Shown: one piece after another, positions 58,867-64,000 of the stretch
Layout: each line of letters opens with the position of its first letter
Numbering within the stretch: the stretch's first letter is position 1
Origin: Cristatella mucedo
Taxonomy: Eukaryota > Bryozoa > Phylactolaemata > Cristatellidae
NCBI GenBank assembly: GCA_009760855.2
Contig: WPIO01000007.1
Location: 5,984,501-6,048,500 of the forward strand
Direction: 5' to 3'
Length of the DNA stretch: 64,000 nucleotides
The notes under the pieces: generated by a model
Seen by the model: only the letters and a program-made list of their open reading frames with translations
Told to the model about the DNA's origin: nothing
Databases searched by the model: none
Program-made: the position numbers and the translations under genes

Positions 58867-59213
58867 CTGCAACGGCGAAGAAGCGGGCGGGTCTGATAGT
58901 AGCCGCTGCACTGCCTCTCGCTGCTTCGCCGCCTCGTGGCGACGCTCGCCAGAAGCCGGGAGAGAGCGGGGCGTCAGGCGCAGCTCGCATTTCGGTCTGA
59001 AACCTCAAACTTCGCGCGCGGTCTCTTGGCGCGAGACCGCCGCCGCCGGCCGCGGCGACCAGGGATCGTCCTCAGTCGACGCCCGACTCACTCCATCCTC
59101 TCAGCGCTCGTCGCCCTCAGCTGCTGCCGCCGCCACCCCGTCGCCGCGCACGCACGCAGCAAGCAGCAACTCCTACACACTTTGACCGGTAAAACAAAAA
59201 GAAAGTAAAGCTC
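58867..59213. other. CpG-rich region, possible promoter of the minus-strand candidate exon
   Basis: Dense CpG sequence without recognisable coding exons. It lies upstream of the candidate start at 58866. Confidence 0.3.
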
Positions 59214-59553
59214 CGACGAACTCACTCCCGACTTGCATCACGACATCCTCTGACTTGACCACATTTAAAACGAACTTAAAAACGCACCTACTTATGACGC
59301 ATTTAGTGGGTCCCTGTGATTCGTCCTTTATGGGCTTATGTGTGCTGACACTGTACATGCTGCCACAAACCATATTTGCATGCTGACCCTGTGCATGTCA
59401 CCCCTAACAATGTTATTCATGTTGTTTATCAAGCACAATACCACTCACCATTCGATCTTATTTCCTTTGCAGCAAATTTAAAGCGCCTAGAAAGAGATTG
59501 AGTTCTCTGAGGGCGCATTTACAGTGTATTATTATTATTATTATTATTATTAT
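59214..59553 (+). mobile_element. LINE-A 3' end
   Basis: It begins at the CGAACTCACTCCCGACTTGC region, has the full 3' UTR, AAAGCGCC with a GGGCGCATTT arm (partly decayed) and a clean (ATT)n tail. Confidence 0.88.
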
Positions 59554-60158
59554 CACTATTCTGGCGTCTCATTCATATAGCTGCAGAAGAGCATTAGTAG
59601 CTGTCGCTCCGCTTGGACCGGGAGGCAACGAAGGACCGTCCGTTGCACGACGATTTGAATCGACCTGTCACGTCTGTCGGCTCGCGGTCGCCGGAAAGAG
59701 GACTTAAACTAGACGGCACTGCCCTAGCCCGCAGCATGAACGACGCGTCGCAGGCGTCCGCTGCCGCGAAACTGCTGTCAAGATGGCCGCCGCCTGCAGC
59801 AGCCGATGCGCCGTCAGCCCAGTCGACGACGAGGAGCGCCTGCCTGCCTAGCTCGCGCCGAGCGCACAGTCGCTCGGGGGACCGGTGGCTGTAAAGCGCT
59901 CATTTGACAAGTTCGGACCGCTCACCGCTCAGTCGGGAGCGAGCGCCGAGCGCCCTCAGCGCCACCTCTCGCTGAGCGGCGTTAACCTCGAACGCCGAAT
60001 GGCTCCGACTGCGGCAATGGGTTCAGGCAGTACAGCTCTAGGCGTGTCTTTTAAATCCTAGATTGGGCGCTTTCAAGTGGCGGAACTACGGAGGCGACAT
60101 CGAGCGGTGGGCGGGCGGGCGCCCGAGCGGGTACGCTAGCTGATAGCGTACGGCTTAC
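59554..60158. other. GC-rich stretch, no gene assigned
   Basis: CpG-rich. A + frame from ATG 59737 (MNDASQASAAAKLLSRWPPP and onwards) ends at 59894 and has no recognised domain. It could be an intron of a minus-strand gene if the candidate exons on both sides are real. Confidence 0.25.
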
Positions 60159-60361
60159 ATGCCGAAGCGAGAAACTCGTGCGAAGAAACGCCGCCAGACG
60201 TTCACTGAAGTCGGGTCGGTATATGCTGAAGTATTCCATCGAGCCTTCGGGTATCTTGCGGAGTTCGCAGTCGGTCAACGCAATGACGTCAAATGCCGAT
60301 TGGTAGCTTGAAGCCGGGCTCCTTGTTGGGTCGCACGTCTGGCACATGGTGTTACCCGGAC
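60159..60361 (-). CDS. candidate exon resembling the C-terminal half of a cyclic-nucleotide-binding domain, minus strand
   Basis: After CTCTTGCCAG the frame runs 67 codons: PGNTMCQTCDPTRSPASSYQ, SAFDVIALTDCELRKIPEGS, MEYFSIYRPDFSERLAAFLR, TSFSLRH, then GTAAGCC, a good donor at 60158. The core V-x-ALTDCEL-x-x-IP, then a helix ending in P-x-x-x-x-RL-x-x-x-L, follows the pattern of the last strands and helix of cNMP-binding domains (as in channels, kinases and NTE-type phospholipases). The Arg-containing phosphate-binding cassette would be in a preceding exon, not found. The 203-base length fits phases 1 and 0. The phase-0 end would fit the exon at 58866-58701. The resemblance is short and could be chance. 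Confidence 0.32.
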
Positions 60362-60628
60362 CTGGCAAGAGGCACAGCGTGCGCATTCGCTTACCACGCC
60401 AAGCAAGCAAGCCTCACAAGCCTCTGGGCGCTGCAGCAGTTCGAGCAGCCACTCGGTCGCCGAGATCAGCAGCTGAGAGACCCGCTCGAGAGTGCGAAGT
60501 CTCAGCTCTGTAGGAGAGGACTTCGTGACAGCGACGACGCTTCCTTCTGCTAGGGCCGACTATTATTTGCCGACGGCGAAGCTGATCGCTTTTCTGACTT
60601 GCCGTTTGGTGCTTCGGTCAGACATGGA

Positions 60629-60957
60629 AGCTTTAGCTCTGCAGGTCCTAGACTGTGGAACTCGCTTCCACAATTCTTGCGCAACGACATCTACTCTCCA
60701 ACTGCCGACTATGGCACATCTTTTTCAGCGGTCCTGAACTGCTACTTCTATGCTACTCACTACCTCAACTGCTCTCCTAGCTCTGCTATGCTTCCCACTT
60801 TCTCTTTGTTGCGTGAGACGAAGTCTGTTGGCTACCGAATGCGTACCGAAAGCCGCTTAGGCTGTGAGTGCGCTATACAAAACTCTCCTGCGTAACACCC
60901 ACATGGTCTTTATGACTTTGTGGAGTTACTGACGGAGATACATTACATTACATTACA
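60629..60957 (+). mobile_element. LINE-B 3' end, well preserved
   Basis: An open frame covers SFSSAGPRLWNSLPQFLRND, IYSPTADYGTSFSAVLNCYF and on to CECAIQNSPA with its stop. The 3' UTR and (ACATT)3 tail follow. ACATGGA occurs on both sides (60622-60628 and 60955-60961) and may be the target-site duplication, although the left copy overlaps a similar LINE-B sequence. It is among the youngest copies. Confidence 0.88.
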
Positions 60958-63900
60958 TGGAGCCGTAGGGAGAACTTCGGACAGAGAAAGCTCGCAGCGA
61001 CAACGGAACTCCTGCGCCGTCGATAGCCGCTGCAGCTGGCAAAGCTTGGGGGGGGGCTCGCTCATGGATCAAGCCCCTTTGATCGCCTAAGGCCTCGAGG
61101 TGGCGCTCGCATCAGATATCGCCGGTAACGGTCTTCGCCACTGATGGCACAGTGAGTACCCAAAACTGGGCATGCATTCTCGCATGCGGTCGCATTAGTA
61201 TTCCAACAGAAAATGGAAAAAATGAGTAGAGCACAGCCAGGTGAGCCGTTTGACGTGCGATGGCGGAGCGAAAGATCGCTAGAGAGACGGTGAGGGGACG
61301 GGGAGCGATCGAGAGGACAGAAAGACAGACAGTCAGATTGAGAAACTAGGCGCAGAGTCGGTGAGACAGAGTGACAGATGGCAGACGGATGCAGGCCCGC
61401 TTCACGTCGAGTGCGCAGCTGCAGCGAGCATCGAGGACGCGTGCCAGCGCCAGCAATGCACTACTAGCGGCTTCGTCACCCACCTAGCGTCGTTTGAGTG
61501 GTGCCATTGCGCTTGACAGTGATGCTCCCTCGAAGGATAAGAAATATGCCGTCTACGACTTCGCCTTGGTGAAGAACGTAGTGGCCCTCCGGTACTCTCA
61601 TCTCCACCATTTTAGCTGCAACCTCTCTCAAGCAGCTCTCGTCAATGCCAATAATAAAGTCAAAAAAGCGAGTAAATACAAATACGACTGAAACAACGAA
61701 TGAACAATGCGGTATCCCTATGCGGTCTACAAATTAATAAAAAAAAATGTATATCGTACAAGCGAACTGATTTTTCTCAAAATCTTAGTGATTCAGACCC
61801 GACTTATAGAGTCTATGGCATAGCGTATGCTGAAGCCCCCAATATGAAGGAGCGGCATAGATGCAAACTAAAGACCTCAATGACTTCCGACCTAACGACT
61901 TCCAGCATTTGCGGCGCTGCGCATACTGACACCCAATGTGCAGGAGCAGTACAAGTGTAAGCAAAACCTTGATGGCAAGTCGTGCGATAGTCTATTGTGA
62001 ATTCGTCTACTTTTTCATTCAGAGCTTGCTACTAGCAACACATCTTACTAACCCGTGGCTTAAAAGTCTTCTTGTGTACTTTATGCATGCAAACCTAAGC
62101 ATATCATCTATAAAGTTGAAGTTGCTTGAATAAACAGTATGCCTTCCCTGTCATTAAACTTTAGTTACTGATTATTGTGAACTTGTCTTAAATTCCATGA
62201 AGAGAGATTTAGTCCTCTTAGTAAAATATGCAAACTTCCTGACATAATTATTATTATTATTATTATTATTGACGCTACAGAGAAGAGTACACGCCTCCAT
62301 TCTACCCCAAAGTTACTGTGATTTTAAGTTTTCAGCTGCAGTCTCTCTCCATCAGCGTCTGCCCCGTTTGCGTCTAATTTCATTTAGCTGCATCCTGTTG
62401 ACCTGTGGCTCCAACTTGATCTACTAAAAATGGCGGTTCACTCGCGCTAGGATTGTTTTAACTTTCAGAATTAGCCAGATGCCTAAGGAAACAGTATAGT
62501 GGCCCCGCCACTGATATCCATGTCGTAACTTTACCGGCTTTCCAAAAAAACGCCAAAAAGCTGGACGTGCGAGCTTTATGCTTTATAAGGCCAACAGATT
62601 AGCAGGCTTGATATTCACAAGCAAAATGGTTCGCGGGAGTGGAAAGGAACCAGCTTGTTATGACCTAGACCTTGGGCTGTTAACAAGGCGCCCACTCTTG
62701 GTAAGCCATCGCTGGCTTGCATCCGAAGCATGAGACTGCAGGTTCTTAGCAAACTTATTGGTGCATGTGGCTTAAACCTTGTTGTGGAACATTTCCTTCT
62801 GCCCTGGTACTATCACAGACTTTGACTCTCAAACTTGTGGATCGTGATAGCTAATTCCTTTATGTCAAACTGGGTGATTAGTTGATCTTATTGACGCTAG
62901 CGTGCAATAGTGCAAGTACGCCCAATAGAAACTCGAGCCCAAATTCGTGCATTTCAGGCTTACAATCAAGTTTTGTGAACAAGCAGGCAGTTCTGCCTAT
63001 GCAAATTTTTTTTTTAATTTAATCAAAAAGTACCTTTTTTGCTTCTAGCTGGACTGACTTGTGCGGTTGATTTTCAATCGTATCAGAGTCGTGTGAGGCT
63101 CACACATTCGTGTCAGAGAATAAATTCAGTAGAGATCAAGGGGCCGCCTAGAGAATCAGCACGATCGCCAAAGTCTTTTAGGCTGTCCCGGTGGTCGAGT
63201 AGTAAATATTATGGAATCGGGACCCTGACGTGCCGTTCTCGAATCATAATTGAATGGAACTTTTTTACTGGTCATGAACCCAACCGTAACTAAGCCAACG
63301 CCAATGTGGTGGCTCCGTAAAATTGGGGCCATTTCGGCCACAAATCCGATGGGTGCTCCCAAATTCCAAAACCCAGCCATCGGTCATTGAAATGCAAACT
63401 CTCCAGTGGATAAGGGCCTATTTTTGTTTTAGCTATGCCCATGCGGTAGTTTTCAATCTCTTTATTTTCAAACCCGTGAGTCCTTTATACTGAGTCCATT
63501 CCATTTAAGTCTGCCGTTGGTCGAGCAGCCAATATTTGCTTTCTCTCACTGCCAAGTTTCGTTCAAGCTTCTCAGTCAAGCAAGCAGTTCGTTAAGTCTG
63601 CGCAATGAATTCATCCATGGACATGCACAGATGAGCAGTCTGAGTGGTTGAGAGGGCCAGGCGAACACGTCAGAGCGAGTACATAACTTAAAGTTGATCA
63701 CGCTAGTTCTAAAGCCAGTAATATTTTTTAGATCTCAGCTGGAACTAGACGGCACTCAGATGTACTTACATGGACAAATACTGCAATTCAAGTGTATAGC
63801 TACAGCCAAAGATTCGCAGCCGATCAAAAACGTTTGGTAAAAAAAATTTCCAAAATACTAGACAATAAAGATACCGGAAACAAGAATTCTTAGACAAAAA

Positions 63901-64000
63901 CTTCTTTGATTTGATTCTTTCATTGCTTTCTCATGACCAGTATACGAGTCGGTGCGCATCGCAGAGCCCTGTTTTGAAAAACTGCCCTGACGAGCAAAGA
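60958..64000. other. no gene recognised; one LINE-type tail
   Basis: 62195-62270 ends in a clean (ATT)n run after GAGAGATTTAGTCCTCTTAG and is probably a decayed LINE-A terminus. A 65-codon frame at 61494-61691 (DSDAPSKDKKYAVYDFALVK and onwards) has no ATG start and no recognised domain. A ~60-base segment at 61820-61880 recurs at 61915-61975. The remainder shows nothing I can support. Confidence 0.3.

Noticed and set aside
60365-60560. A further minus-strand exon (SSPTELRLRTLERVSQ and onwards) ending at a GTAAGCG donor
   Set aside because: The 33-base gap to the next acceptor would be an unusually small intron, the resulting frame does not match the cNMP-like frame, and the opposite strand is equally open.
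61820-61975. Second LTR/primer-site junction at CTGACACCCAATG
   Set aside because: The same bases arise in a ~60-base local duplication; no LTR-like repeat pairs with it.
63170-63540. Two similar segments (GGTGGTCGAGTAG and GTTGGTCGAGCAG, each before AATATT)
   Set aside because: Too short to define a repeat family or SINE from this window.

Overview
This is animal (invertebrate metazoan) nuclear DNA. The signs are a spliced nuclear gene for a mitochondrial complex III subunit, a class A GPCR gene, hundreds of bases of pure GA/CT, TA and CA microsatellite, CpG-rich islands, and many retrotransposon copies of animal type: L2/CR1-like LINEs, Ty3/gypsy elements and a tRNA-derived SINE. The phylum cannot be fixed from the sequence alone. 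The SINE, the LINEs and the GPCR would all fit a lophotrochozoan or flatworm-like genome, but that is a guess.

Two protein genes are well supported. The first is an apparently intronless class A GPCR on the + strand (37993-39585, 530 aa) with a 165-residue third intracellular loop; a SINE lies 156 bp upstream of its ATG. The second is a two-exon gene on the + strand (49936-49997 joined to 53186-53315) for the smallest subunit of the cytochrome bc1 complex, UQCR11/Qcr10-like, 63 aa, with a 3.2 kb phase-2 intron. Weaker candidates are a minus-strand exon at 60361-60159 resembling the end of a cyclic-nucleotide-binding domain, a minus-strand acidic Ser-rich exon at 58866-58701 with a consensus splice donor, and a coding-like stretch with one in-frame stop at 20021-20429.

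The rest is mostly repeats. LINE-A has an (ATT)n tail and a 3'-terminal stem-loop; more than twenty copies are visible, most truncated at the 5' end. LINE-B has an (ACATT)n tail and about seven copies. One tRNA-derived SINE family has seven recognisable copies, each carrying all or part of a head with a Pol III B box and a body hairpin. A Ty3/gypsy gag-protease-pol remnant (6450-9135) is split by a LINE-A copy, which is itself split by a SINE. A second LTR element lies on the minus strand (25005-28800), with a tRNA-Leu-type primer-binding site and no recognisable pol.

Layout: 1-5 kb, LINE fragments; 6.4-10.9 kb, nested retroelements; 12-23.9 kb, LINE-A and LINE-B copies, including the longest LINE-A (endonuclease to tail); 25-28.8 kb, LTR element; 29.4-35.2 kb, CpG-rich islands with microsatellites, a minisatellite and a 38-bp perfect palindrome; 37-40.4 kb, GPCR; 40.9-46.5 kb, LINE-A copies; 49.9-53.3 kb, UQCR11; 54-60 kb, scattered LINE fragments and a CpG-rich region with candidate minus-strand exons; 61-64 kb, no gene seen. 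No CRISPR array, operon or bacterial-type system is present. The most novel material is the retroelement biology (RNA-structure conservation, nested insertions, a paralogous empty site) and the two spliced or uninterrupted host genes.
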